NCBI GenBank assembly: GCA_037969175.1
Contig: JBBKWX010000078.1
Span: 1-13,313 of the forward strand
Direction: 5' to 3'
Source: JBBKWX01 sp037969175
GTDB lineage: Bacteria; Bacteroidota; Bacteroidia; AKYH767-A; JBBKVM01
Length of the DNA stretch: 13,313 nucleotides
Positions 1 to 8,195 of this stretch are shown one piece after another. A program made the translations under genes and the position numbers. Every line of letters begins with the position of its first letter. Position 1 is the first letter of the stretch. The notes below the pieces were generated by a model. The model made no database searches and was not told the DNA's origin. It was given only the letters and a program-made list of their open reading frames with translations.

Positions 1-954
1 AGTGCTACTTGTTCAGGCACTTCAGTAGGATATCAATGTTATCCGGATACTTTCAAAACGCTTGCAGGAAACATCCCTTGTGCTAAACCTTTTGGACTGA
101 GTCATGTGTTGAATACAGGATCATCTGTTACAGGTCATTGGGATAATCGTATCACAGCTGATACTTTCAAGATCCGCTATGGTAAAATAGGAGATAGCGA
201 TTTCACCTATATCCGTATACCCGGTAGCCCCGGATCTGTATCTTCTTACACTATGAACGGTCTTCAAGCGAATACAAGTTACTACTGGCAGGTATCAACG
301 GTTTGTGCCGGTGTATCTTCCAGCTATTCTGCTCCTGACACTTTCACCACTCCAATAGCATATGTTTCATGTACTAAACTGTACGGAATATATTCTGATA
401 ACGTGACTCCAAATACGGTTGATGTAGGTTGGGATTCTCTGCTTATTGCAAACGAATTCAGAGTGAGATATTGGATCGATACACTACCGATAGATTTTAA
501 ATATAAAACAGTTTCTGGTGGTAGTCCGGGTAATTATACCAAAGTGATTTCTTTGGCCAGCCTTCATCCGGGGAATACCTATAAATTCCAGATCAGATCA
601 CAATGTTTAGGTTATAAGAGTGGATATTCTGATGAAGGAACTTTCGTAACTCCACCGGCACCGGCTAGAATGGCACAGGATGCCAATGTTATTGAAAATA
701 TTTTTGGTGATGCAGAAGTCTTCCCGAATCCGGGTAATGGTATGTTCAATATCCAATTACATTCTAAAGTAGAAGCAGTTCTTAACTATGGTCTATATGA
801 TCTTAGTGGAAGAAATTTACAGAATGGACAGTTCCAACTTAATAGTGGAAACAATCTACAAACTGTAAACTTTGAAGGACTTGCAGCAGGTACTTATTTC
901 TTAAAATTGGAGAACAACAATTATAGCCGAAGCACTAGAATCGTTATTCAATAG
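1..954 (+). CDS. FN3-repeat surface protein with T9SS type A sorting domain (5' truncated by window edge)
   Basis: The reading frame is open from base 1, so the true start lies upstream; a GTG at 106 is internal to an FN3 domain. The visible 317 codons hold the tail of one FN3 domain (to about codon 20), two complete FN3 domains (about 27-118 and 124-219) and a C-terminal T9SS sorting domain (about 238-317). That last domain shows FPNP at 241-244, a YDLSGR strand, an AGTYFLKL strand and a basic end RIVIQ. Each full FN3 domain has a Cys at its start (C27, C124) and another 75 or 78 residues later (C102, C202). By family knowledge such proteins cross the inner membrane by Sec and the outer membrane by T9SS, where the tail is removed. 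The role is probably structural or adhesive; no enzyme domain is visible. The domain order matches the C-terminal part of the next gene, so the two are paralogues. Confidence 0.92.
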   Translation, partial: SATCSGTSVGYQCYPDTFKTLAGNIPCAKPFGLSHVLNTGSSVTGHWDNRITADTFKIRYGKIGDSDFTYIRIPGSPGSVSSYTMNGLQANTSYYWQVSTVCAGVSSSYSAPDTFTTPIAYVSCTKLYGIYSDNVTPNTVDVGWDSLLIANEFRVRYWIDTLPIDFKYKTVSGGSPGNYTKVISLASLHPGNTYKFQIRSQCLGYKSGYSDEGTFVTPPAPARMAQDANVIENIFGDAEVFPNPGNGMFNIQLHSKVEAVLNYGLYDLSGRNLQNGQFQLNSGNNLQTVNFEGLAAGTYFLKLENNNYSRSTRIVIQ

Positions 955-975
955 CAGGCTAAATAAATCATTTTT

Positions 976-1011
976 AAAGCCCCGTGATCTTTATTGATCA
1001 CGGGGCTTTTT
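976..1011 (+). terminator. Intrinsic terminator after the truncated FN3 gene
   Basis: A perfect 14-bp stem (976-989 with 996-1009) encloses the 6-base loop TTTATT and ends in a T-run at 1007-1011. It starts about 20 bases after the stop codon, so transcription of the upstream gene should end here rather than run into the next gene. Confidence 0.9.
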
Positions 1012-1324
1012 GTAAGATATTACAGAATCAACCCTATGCGTATATCCCATTAAAAGGGTAGGTTTTGATCTGTTTTTAATCCTGAATTCTATTTGTAAAT
1101 ACTAATTAAAACAAAGAATATCAGTGGAATACTCTGTTTTTGATTCCGGATCCTAATTTTGATCCATCAGGTATCCCAAAGAAAGAGATTGAATGCGTTT
1201 TTGGTTTTTAGCACAAAGCTCCTGTAAGATTTTGTATCATTTTATCTGAACATCATTCAATTTCCGAAGTAAAATCCGACAAACAACAAATAACCACTAT
1301 TGGAAATCGGTAAAAAACAACAAA
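1012..1324. other. Gene-free intergenic stretch between two FN3 paralogues
   Basis: About 310 bases with no convincing ORF, RNA gene or mobile element. It is AT-rich and includes one -7-like element, listed separately. The last 60 bases before the ATG at 1325 are A-rich and lack a Shine-Dalgarno site, as is usual for Bacteroidota leaders. I see nothing else in it that I can support. Confidence 0.6.
1154..1161 (+). promoter_or_regulatory. Possible -7 element (TAATTTTG) upstream of the 871-residue protein gene
   Basis: TAATTTTG matches the Bacteroidota -7 consensus TAnnTTTG. No TTTG lies at the expected distance of about 19-21 bases upstream; the nearest TTTG ends only 11 bases before it. If used, it would leave a leader of about 155 bases. 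It sits inside a short GGATC/GATCC inverted repeat. The call rests on one half of a promoter only. Confidence 0.25.
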
Positions 1325-3940
1325 ATGCAAAACACTACAAAGCTAAATGGGATCACAGGTAATATTATCTGGACCATTATCGCCTCACTCTTCATCCTTG
1401 GGCTGATACAGCCAACCAAGGTGAAAGCTCAAGCATGCGCTACTCCTGTGGGATTATCGCATACAGCACTATCATCCAGTTCTGAAAGAGTAAACTGGAC
1501 AGCCAATCCATCATCATCATCTTATCAACTAAGATATGCTGAGCTTGGATCAACAAACTATGTTTACTCCACTTTCCCCGGGGGGGCGTCAGTGAGTAAT
1601 TACACATTGAATAATCTGAAATCATCAACAACCTATTACTGGCAGATCCGCGCAACTTGCAGTTCCACTAACTCACGTTATTCAACTACCGATACCTTTA
1701 CTACCATGGCCGGAGTGATCTCTTGCGTAAAGCTTTATGGTACGTACTCAACCTCTGTCAATTATAATACTGCAGTTGTTGGCTGGGACAGTACCTTGGT
1801 CGCAAATCAATTTCGTGTGCGTTATGCTCCGGTTAATTGCCCTACAAATTACAGTTACGCATTAGTTTCAGGGGGAACTCCGGGAAATTATACAAAGAAT
1901 GTTACACTAACGAATCTTGCTCCCGGAACGCAATACAATTATCAAATTGCACCTATCTGTGGAGGTACTCAGTATTCGTATACGACTGCTAAGACGTTTA
2001 CAACTCCTATACCTGCTGTAAGCATTACTGTTTCCGGTGGAGCAGTTTGCCCGGGTACGATACCGGTTTTTACTGCCACACAAAGTCAGCCTGCTATTTA
2101 CCTGAATTATCAATGGAAAGTCAATGGGATTAATGCAGGTCAAAATCAAACAACATTTACCGGTAGTTCTCTGGTAAATGGTGATGTTGTCACCTGCCAA
2201 ATTATCCCACAATCCGGTTGTGCGGCGCAAACAGTTGCAAATTCAAATGCGATTGTTGCTACCAATGTAACAGCAGCATTACCCTACATAACAAACTTCA
2301 GTAATCTAAATTGCTGGAGTATCGCACACGTTTCAGGAACACCTGCTGGCGACTGGGAAGCGGCTTCTTCTTTAAGTAATCCAGCTTTGGCTCCTGTATC
2401 AGGTACCGGGATCATGCAGTTTCGTTCAAGCCAACACCTGTTGGGAGCCAAATCGCGTCTCATTTCTCCTGTTATATCCTTTGCTTCTATCACGGATCCG
2501 TATATCAATATCTCTCTTTCAAAAGACAATGGTATGATCAACAACCCTGATTATGTAGAGATCTTGATCTCTACAGATAATGGTGGTACATGGTCAGCTC
2601 CTTTACGTTCGCCTATGCGTTACAGTGCTACAGCAACTGTCCCTGCCTGGAATCAATTTAATCTGGATCTTTCTCCATTTGCAGGCCAATCGGAGGTCAG
2701 GATAGCTATTCAAGCGGTGAGTGAAGAAGGTAAAAACATAGGTATAGATGCAATAACTATTGCCGATGCTACATGCCGTGTCCCAAAAAACAGAAATGTG
2801 AATAATATCACAGGAAATACTGCATTGATCAACTGGAGCAATGTAGGGGGCAGCAATTACAAAATTAAATATATTGCTCTTACTCCGGGTGCAGCTGCCA
2901 ACACGAAGAATAACGGAAGTTCTACATCATTCACATTGAATTCACTCCAGCCAAATACACAATATGCTTGGTGGGTAAGTTCTTCTTGCGGAAGCGTTTC
3001 CATCGGTTATCAATGCTTTGCAGATACATTTACAACAGGAAATGGAACTTCACCTTGTGTAAAACCGGGTAGTTTAAGCCATAATCTGATTACCGGAAAT
3101 ACGGTCCAGGTATCCTGGGATCCGGCTATCCAGGCTGATTCATTCAAAATCCGTTATGCAGAGATCGGATCTTCTGTGTATGCATATTTGAAAGTTGCTT
3201 ATGGCGCAGGAGCGTTTGGTCTTTCAAATGCTACGCTTGAGAATCTTTTCATAAATACAACATACTATTGGCAGGTTGCCTCACAGTGTGGACTTGCTGT
3301 TACAGCCTATTCAGCACCCGATACGTTTACCACACTTTCCACACCTGCAGGTTACCTGAATTGTGTTAAGCCATTCAATATCTCCGCTACAAATGTCACT
3401 GCTAATGATGCAGTGATTCACTGGGATACACTTATTGTTGCCGATTCATTCCGTGTAAGGTATGCGCCAACAGCTTCACCTAATGATTATAAATATACGA
3501 TGGTGTCAGGTGGAAGTCCGGGTGCTTATGTAAGCAGCACGGTTATCGATCGCCTTTTGGCAGGAGTTCAGTATAATTATCAGGTGAAAGCGATCTGCAA
3601 TGGCGTGAGTACACCTTATAGCGATCATTCTACATTCATTGCGGATGTATTACGTATAGCAGTGATCGATGCTGAAAAGGTGGATGTTGCAGAACTGTCT
3701 GTTTATCCTAATCCTACTGCAGGTGATACCAAGATCAATTTCATGAGCGATCTCAATGGAACTGAAACGATCCGTGTCATGGATAATACCGGGCGCACCG
3801 TATTCAGCAAAAAAGTGAATGTGATTAAAGGTTCAAACTCATATCAGCTGGAATCATCCGGATTTGAGAATGGAGTTTATACCTTATTGATCATTGGAAA
3901 TACAGGGGTTCAGAAAACCCGCTTCGTAATTACGAAATAG
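1325..3940 (+). CDS. Secreted multidomain FN3 protein with T9SS type A sorting domain
   Basis: 871 residues. A Sec signal peptide (hydrophobic 14-28, cleavage near the AQA at 35-37) supports the ATG at 1325. Domains in order: FN3 (about 38-128), FN3 (134-229), an Ig/PKD-like domain (232-313), a jelly-roll domain of the MAM or 'choice-of-anchor J' kind (320-480, with a SRLISP strand, STDNGGTW at 416-423 and GIDAITI at 473-479), three more FN3 domains (484-572, 578-671, 680-773) and a T9SS type A sorting domain (about 786-871, with YPNP at 794-797, NTGR at 821-824 and NGVYTLLI at 849-856). Each FN3 domain has a paired cysteine: C38/C112, C134/C212, C484/C555, C578/C655 and C680/C758. The protein is expected at the cell surface or secreted; an adhesive or scaffold role is inferred from architecture alone. 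A C4G7 tract at 1576-1586 falls in codons 85-88. The gene lies between two terminators, so it is probably transcribed alone. Confidence 0.93.
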   Translation: MQNTTKLNGITGNIIWTIIASLFILGLIQPTKVKAQACATPVGLSHTALSSSSERVNWTANPSSSSYQLRYAELGSTNYVYSTFPGGASVSNYTLNNLKSSTTYYWQIRATCSSTNSRYSTTDTFTTMAGVISCVKLYGTYSTSVNYNTAVVGWDSTLVANQFRVRYAPVNCPTNYSYALVSGGTPGNYTKNVTLTNLAPGTQYNYQIAPICGGTQYSYTTAKTFTTPIPAVSITVSGGAVCPGTIPVFTATQSQPAIYLNYQWKVNGINAGQNQTTFTGSSLVNGDVVTCQIIPQSGCAAQTVANSNAIVATNVTAALPYITNFSNLNCWSIAHVSGTPAGDWEAASSLSNPALAPVSGTGIMQFRSSQHLLGAKSRLISPVISFASITDPYINISLSKDNGMINNPDYVEILISTDNGGTWSAPLRSPMRYSATATVPAWNQFNLDLSPFAGQSEVRIAIQAVSEEGKNIGIDAITIADATCRVPKNRNVNNITGNTALINWSNVGGSNYKIKYIALTPGAAANTKNNGSSTSFTLNSLQPNTQYAWWVSSSCGSVSIGYQCFADTFTTGNGTSPCVKPGSLSHNLITGNTVQVSWDPAIQADSFKIRYAEIGSSVYAYLKVAYGAGAFGLSNATLENLFINTTYYWQVASQCGLAVTAYSAPDTFTTLSTPAGYLNCVKPFNISATNVTANDAVIHWDTLIVADSFRVRYAPTASPNDYKYTMVSGGSPGAYVSSTVIDRLLAGVQYNYQVKAICNGVSTPYSDHSTFIADVLRIAVIDAEKVDVAELSVYPNPTAGDTKINFMSDLNGTETIRVMDNTGRTVFSKKVNVIKGSNSYQLESSGFENGVYTLLIIGNTGVQKTRFVITK

Positions 3941-3960
3941 CTTTACCGATTCCATATTTG

Positions 3961-3988
3961 AGGGCTCCTGCAAAGGGGCCCTTTTTTT
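3961..3988 (+). terminator. Intrinsic terminator after the 871-residue protein gene
   Basis: An 8-bp stem with one G-T pair (3961-3968 with 3975-3982) and loop TGCAAA is followed by seven T at 3982-3988. It lies about 20 bases past the stop codon. Confidence 0.85.
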
Positions 3989-4000
3989 ATTTGGGCGTAT

Positions 4001-4097
4001 CCCCGATCCCCAACATGTTGGAGATCGGGGTCGGGCTAGCACTTACAATCTTTGCCTTGCAAAAAATGCAAGGCAACGGGATTTCCAGTACTATCCC
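4001..4097. repeat. Cluster of palindromes, REP-like intergenic element
   Basis: Three inverted repeats sit side by side. Bases 4001-4030 form a near-perfect hairpin: arms CCCCGATC (4001-4008) and GATCGGGG (4023-4030) flank the 12-bp palindrome CCAACATGTTGG (4010-4021), with one mismatch. Bases 4052-4061 and 4067-4076 form a 10-bp perfect stem around five A. Bases 4078-4082 and 4093-4097 (GGGAT/ATCCC) form a weak 5-bp stem. None has a following T-run, and a normal terminator already lies just upstream, so termination is not their likely purpose. GC content is higher than the surrounding intergenic DNA. A dispersed REP-type repeat is the most likely explanation, but copy number cannot be seen here. 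Confidence 0.55.
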
Positions 4098-4214
4098 TTA
4101 CGCATGAATCTTATCAACAAATTTGGTACTTAGGTGTTCTTTAGATAAATTGCTTAGCTATGTTATGAATGCGTTAATTTTTCCCCTTCGTATAGATTGG
4201 CTTATCTCATTTAT

Positions 4215-4222
4215 TAACTTTG
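4215..4222 (+). promoter_or_regulatory. Probable -7 element (TAACTTTG) of the 1287-residue protein gene
   Basis: TAACTTTG fits the Bacteroidota TAnnTTTG -7 consensus and lies 40 bases before the ATG at 4263. Transcription would start near 4229 and give a leader of about 35 bases, AT-rich and without a Shine-Dalgarno site. The -33 half is weak: a TTG at 4197-4199 is 15 bases upstream, closer than usual. Confidence 0.45.
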
Positions 4223-4262
4223 TACAAACCATGATTTTTTAACCAAATTCATACTTCAAACC

Positions 4263-7200
4263 ATGACTACATCTCTAACAATTTTTCGAAGCGTCATCCA
4301 AAATCTGACAAAAGCAACTCTGCTTTTTGTTTTTTTTATTTTATTAATCTTCAATTCAAATGTTTATGCTCAGGCAATTTCAATGACAAACTCGCCTTTG
4401 ACATACACTCAAGCATTTAATACATTAAATTCTACAGGTACTATTACTTGGGCAGATAATTCAACAATTTCGGGTTGGTATGCGCAAAGAACGGGAACAG
4501 GTACCACTCTTTCCGCTTCAACCGGATCTAGTACCGGAGGAGATTTGTATAGCCTAGGTTCGACTTCGTCTTCAGAAAGAGCTTTAGGTTCACTGGGGTC
4601 AGGAAACGCAGCTGCAGGAAGTTTTGCTTGGGGAACAATTTTTCAAAATAATACTACAGCAACAATAGCTTCAATCTCTGTTGGGTATACAGGTGAGCAA
4701 TGGAGAAATAATGGAAATGCTACAGCTCAAACGGTTACTTTTTGGTATAAAGTCTCATCTACATTAGTGACTTCACTTAATCCGGGATCAGTTAATACAG
4801 GCTGGACAGCAGTTAATGCTCTTGATTTTACTTCACCGATTGCCACTGCTAGTGCTGCAACCCTTGATGGTAATCTATCAGCTAATAAAATTACTTTTCT
4901 TCCTACAAGTCTTGGGGCTATTTCTATACCCGTTGGACATTATTTGATTCTTCGTTGGAGTGATATAGATCATCCTGGGAATGACCATGTTATGGGAATT
5001 GATGATTTTAATATCACTTGGCCTGCAGGAGGAGGAACTTCATTACCTACGGTGTCAACTTCAGCAATATCTTCTATAACTCAAAACTCTGCTGTAAGTG
5101 GAGGCAATGTTACATCTGATGGAGGTGACCCGGTAACTGTGCGCGGAGTAGTTTACGCTACAGCACCTAATCCAACCCTTGCTAATAGTTTTACTACTGA
5201 TGGTGCAGGTACAGGAGTTTATGTAAGCTCATTGTCCACTTTGACAGAGAATACGCTTTACTATGTGAAGGCTTATGCAACTAATTCGATTGGTACTTCA
5301 TATGGTGGACAACAGACTTTTACAACCCTGAAATCAGCACCCCTAACTCAGGCTTTTAATATCGTACTTAATGGTGGCGGAACATCTATGGATGTGAGCT
5401 GGACTAATGGAAGTGGAGATCGCAGAATTGTAAAAATGAATACCAGCAACACCTTTTCGGATCCGACCAATGGTACTGATCCTGTAGGAAATAGTACATA
5501 TAGCGGAGGAGAACAGGTTATGTATAATGGAAGCGGTAATGCACTTACTGTTTTCGGTTTAACTCCTGCTACAAACTATTGGTTCAGGGTTTATTCGTAT
5601 AACAATACCGGAGCATCAACGCTGTATAATATCACTACGGCTGCAAATAACCCGATGATGGGAAACTCCGGTGTGTTTACTTGTCCTACAGATTTGATCA
5701 TTTCTGAATATGTGGAAGGTAGTAGCAATAATAAATACATTGAGATCTATAACGGTACAGCATCCGATATCAATTTGAGTAACTATGAACTTCGTTTATA
5801 TTCAAATGGTGGAACCACGCCTTCTGCTTCATCCATGACGGGCATTTTGCCTGCAGGTCAGACCATTGTGTATAAAAACTCAAGCGCTGCTGTTTATTTA
5901 GGAGCGGCGACTACTTCAGGTGCTACCAACTTCAATGGAGATGATGCATTTGCGATCTGGCATATTCCAAGTGCCTCATTTGTAGATATTTTTGGTACCA
6001 TTGGACAAGATCCGGGTGCGGCATGGACATCTGCTTCAAATTCTACACAAGACAAAACGTTGAGAAGGAAAGCAAATGTAAATGCGGGAATTACTGTTAA
6101 TCCGGGTTCGGGTTTCCCGACGCTGGAAAGTCAGTGGACTCAATTTAATATCGATGATGTAAGTGGCCTTGGTTCACATACGATCAATGCATGTTGCTTT
6201 GTAGCAAGTGCTGCAAGTAACTCACCCCTTTGTTCCGGATCTGATCTGCAACTTACTTCTCCTACAATTTCAGGTGCATCATACTCCTGGACCGGACCAA
6301 ACGGGTACACCTCTTCGGATCAAAATCCTGTGATCCTAAATGCTACAACTGCTGATAATGGAACGTATACAGTCACGGTTACACAAACCGGAGGTTGTCC
6401 AGCTACCATGGAATCGGTTGTTGTTACTGTCAGCAATCCACCTACAGCCACTATCAATGTTTCAAATGTTACCTGCAATGGTGGGAATGACGGTTCATTG
6501 ACTGCAGTTCCTTCAGGAGGCACTGCTCCTTACACCTATGCTTGGGATTTGAACAATCCTACAGGTACCAGCTTTAGTGTGATCGATGATATTAAAGATT
6601 CATCTCATCCATATGATGGAATTGGTAGTTCCTTTGGTTTTGTAGTAGACGGAGTGCAGGGAAAAGAATTGACACTTACCAGAGGTATTACATATACATT
6701 CAATATAAATTCTCCCGGTCACCCACTTTACATTACTACCGATGCAGCGGGAGGTAGTGGTTCCGGTGCAGGTATGATCTCAAATGGTGTTAACGGTAAT
6801 TTTACGGATGTAGGGATCTTGACATTCAAGCCTAATGGAAGTCATCCGGCTTTATTGTACTATAACTGTGATAACCATTCAAATATGGGTTGGAAGATCA
6901 ATATCGTGAATGGTCCGGGCGGGATAACTGCTTCTTCTTTGAGTGCAGGCGGACCATATACTCTTGTTATCACAGATGCCAACGGTTGTTCATCTTCAAC
7001 TTCAGCTTCTGTTACAGAACCTGCTCCGGTTCCGGCTCCTACGATCTCTCAAAATATGCCTGCTTGCGGCGACATCATACTGACGTCTACTGCTTCTGCT
7101 GGGTATATGTGGTCAACAGGAGCTACAACCCAAAGCATAGTCGTTTCTACTGATGGAGCCTATTCGGTTTCTGCCATCGATGGAAATGGTTGTTCTTCGG

Positions 7201-8126
7201 CACCGGTTGTTTATAATGCTGTGATCAATCCATGTGTCCCATGTGTTACTCCGGGGCTTTTGAGCACTACTGGAATTACTGCCACAGAGGCTAGCTTTAA
7301 TTGGGATCCTGTGGTTACAGGTGATGCTTTCCTTATCAGATATTGGAAAAACGGAGATCCATTACCTGGTGGTTTCAAATATACCAGTGTAACAGGTCCT
7401 AACCCGGCAACATCAGTGATTCTTGGAATCTTATTCCCAAGTACGGTCTATAACGCACAGGTCAAAACTGTTTGTAATACCGGAACATATTCCAGGTATT
7501 CTGCGGTTCATCAGTTTACGACTGCTGCAGGCACTATCCCATGCGTAAAACCATTCGATACAAGAGCAGTTAACATTGGTACGAATTCAGCTACTATCAA
7601 ATGGAATCCTATCGTATCGGCTGATACATTTAAAGTTAGATATGCCAAGGCAAGTCTGGGAGCACCCTACAATTATAGTTATATGACGGTTTCCGGAACT
7701 CCGAATATCGACTCTATCGATATCGCCAGCCTTACACCAAATGAGCTATATGTCTTCAGTGTTCAAACGATCTGTAATGGGGCAAGATCAAGATATAGCA
7801 ATGACGAGAACTTCACTACACTTGCCGTTCCTGCTACTACACCTGTAAGATTGAACAATCAGGTCTCTGCAAATTCTTTAGGCTTTAATGTATATCCAAA
7901 TCCTACATCAGGAAGTACAACTTTGGAAATGAAGTCTCAAGTTTCAGGTACATATCTGATCAGGATCTCTGATATTTCAGGAAGGGTAGTACTTACTCAA
8001 AACGGAATTATCACTAAAGGGATAAATCAGTTATCACTTGAATTGGATGCTTTGAACAAAGGAATGTACCTGATAAATCTTGAGTTTGAAGACCAAAGAG
8101 TAAGTAGTCGCATCGTTTTACAATAA
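4263..8126 (+). CDS. Large mosaic T9SS surface protein: lamin-tail, Ig-like, SprB, cupredoxin-like and FN3 domains
   Basis: 1287 residues. The signal peptide has a long hydrophobic core (about 18-31) and cleavage near AQA at 36-38. Next come a Gly/Ser/Thr-rich beta domain I cannot name (about 40-255), two divergent FN3-like domains (261-355 and 358-465), a lamin-tail domain (about 474-640, with DLIISEYVEG and KYIEIYNGT), an Ig/PKD-like domain (647-727), a SprB-type repeat (from about 731, CNGGNDGS at 738-745) interrupted by a cupredoxin-like insert (about 770-885) and resumed to about 919, another Ig-like domain (928-988), two Cys-paired FN3 domains (C994/C1071 and C1094/C1171) and a T9SS type A sorting domain (about 1205-1287, YPNP at 1211-1214, KGMYLINL at 1266-1273). 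Lamin-tail domains often accompany secreted nucleases, but no nuclease domain is present. Export to the surface is well supported; the function is unknown. It has its own terminator and a likely promoter. Confidence 0.93.
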   Translation: MTTSLTIFRSVIQNLTKATLLFVFFILLIFNSNVYAQAISMTNSPLTYTQAFNTLNSTGTITWADNSTISGWYAQRTGTGTTLSASTGSSTGGDLYSLGSTSSSERALGSLGSGNAAAGSFAWGTIFQNNTTATIASISVGYTGEQWRNNGNATAQTVTFWYKVSSTLVTSLNPGSVNTGWTAVNALDFTSPIATASAATLDGNLSANKITFLPTSLGAISIPVGHYLILRWSDIDHPGNDHVMGIDDFNITWPAGGGTSLPTVSTSAISSITQNSAVSGGNVTSDGGDPVTVRGVVYATAPNPTLANSFTTDGAGTGVYVSSLSTLTENTLYYVKAYATNSIGTSYGGQQTFTTLKSAPLTQAFNIVLNGGGTSMDVSWTNGSGDRRIVKMNTSNTFSDPTNGTDPVGNSTYSGGEQVMYNGSGNALTVFGLTPATNYWFRVYSYNNTGASTLYNITTAANNPMMGNSGVFTCPTDLIISEYVEGSSNNKYIEIYNGTASDINLSNYELRLYSNGGTTPSASSMTGILPAGQTIVYKNSSAAVYLGAATTSGATNFNGDDAFAIWHIPSASFVDIFGTIGQDPGAAWTSASNSTQDKTLRRKANVNAGITVNPGSGFPTLESQWTQFNIDDVSGLGSHTINACCFVASAASNSPLCSGSDLQLTSPTISGASYSWTGPNGYTSSDQNPVILNATTADNGTYTVTVTQTGGCPATMESVVVTVSNPPTATINVSNVTCNGGNDGSLTAVPSGGTAPYTYAWDLNNPTGTSFSVIDDIKDSSHPYDGIGSSFGFVVDGVQGKELTLTRGITYTFNINSPGHPLYITTDAAGGSGSGAGMISNGVNGNFTDVGILTFKPNGSHPALLYYNCDNHSNMGWKINIVNGPGGITASSLSAGGPYTLVITDANGCSSSTSASVTEPAPVPAPTISQNMPACGDIILTSTASAGYMWSTGATTQSIVVSTDGAYSVSAIDGNGCSSAPVVYNAVINPCVPCVTPGLLSTTGITATEASFNWDPVVTGDAFLIRYWKNGDPLPGGFKYTSVTGPNPATSVILGILFPSTVYNAQVKTVCNTGTYSRYSAVHQFTTAAGTIPCVKPFDTRAVNIGTNSATIKWNPIVSADTFKVRYAKASLGAPYNYSYMTVSGTPNIDSIDIASLTPNELYVFSVQTICNGARSRYSNDENFTTLAVPATTPVRLNNQVSANSLGFNVYPNPTSGSTTLEMKSQVSGTYLIRISDISGRVVLTQNGIITKGINQLSLELDALNKGMYLINLEFEDQRVSSRIVLQ
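6570..6917 (+). other. Cupredoxin-like domain nested in a SprB-type repeat (within the 1287-residue protein)
   Basis: Codons about 770-885. The segment begins with a VVDG...GKELTLTRG strand pair, followed by a GHPLYIT strand carrying H820 and a YYNCDNHSNMG loop carrying C869, H872 and M875. His, Cys, His and Met are the classic type 1 copper ligands, and the C-x2-H-x2-M spacing equals that of amicyanin (C92, H95, M98). The flanking sequence is one SprB-like repeat: it opens with CNGGNDGS and PYTYAW and, after the insert, continues with LSAGGPYTLVITDANGC. Copper binding is inference. Similar Cys-His-Met loops occur in uncharacterised extracellular and viral proteins where metal binding is unproven. 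Confidence 0.65.
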
Positions 8127-8148
8127 TCTTTGATAGTATATTTTCTAT

Positions 8149-8178
8149 AAGGGGGGCCAAAAGCTCCCCTTTTTTTTT
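8149..8178 (+). terminator. Intrinsic terminator after the 1287-residue protein gene
   Basis: A 9-bp stem with one G-T pair (8149-8157 with 8163-8171) and a 5-base loop CAAAA leads into a run of nine T at 8170-8178. It starts 22 bases after the stop codon. Confidence 0.88.
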
Positions 8179-8195
8179 CTACCATTTAGATGTGA

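Noticed and set aside
106..954. GTG at 106 as the start of the first protein
   Set aside because: The frame is open to base 1 and encodes an upstream FN3 remnant; there is no signal peptide after the GTG, and a T9SS cargo needs one.
1031..1062. Similarity between the TATGCGTATATCCC area and the TATCCCTTACGCAT bases near 4093-4104
   Set aside because: Only seven bases agree in one orientation; too short to call a shared repeat without a genome-wide count.
4001..4030. Second terminator after the 871-residue protein gene
   Set aside because: The hairpin has no T-run and a full terminator already precedes it at 3961-3988.
4052..4097. Integron attC-like recombination site
   Set aside because: The stem lacks the required RYYYAAC/GTTRRRY ends and no integrase or cassette genes are nearby.
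6890..7153. Overlapping small ORF of 87 residues inside the large mosaic gene
   Set aside because: It is out of frame with a long conserved multidomain protein and has no recognisable features.
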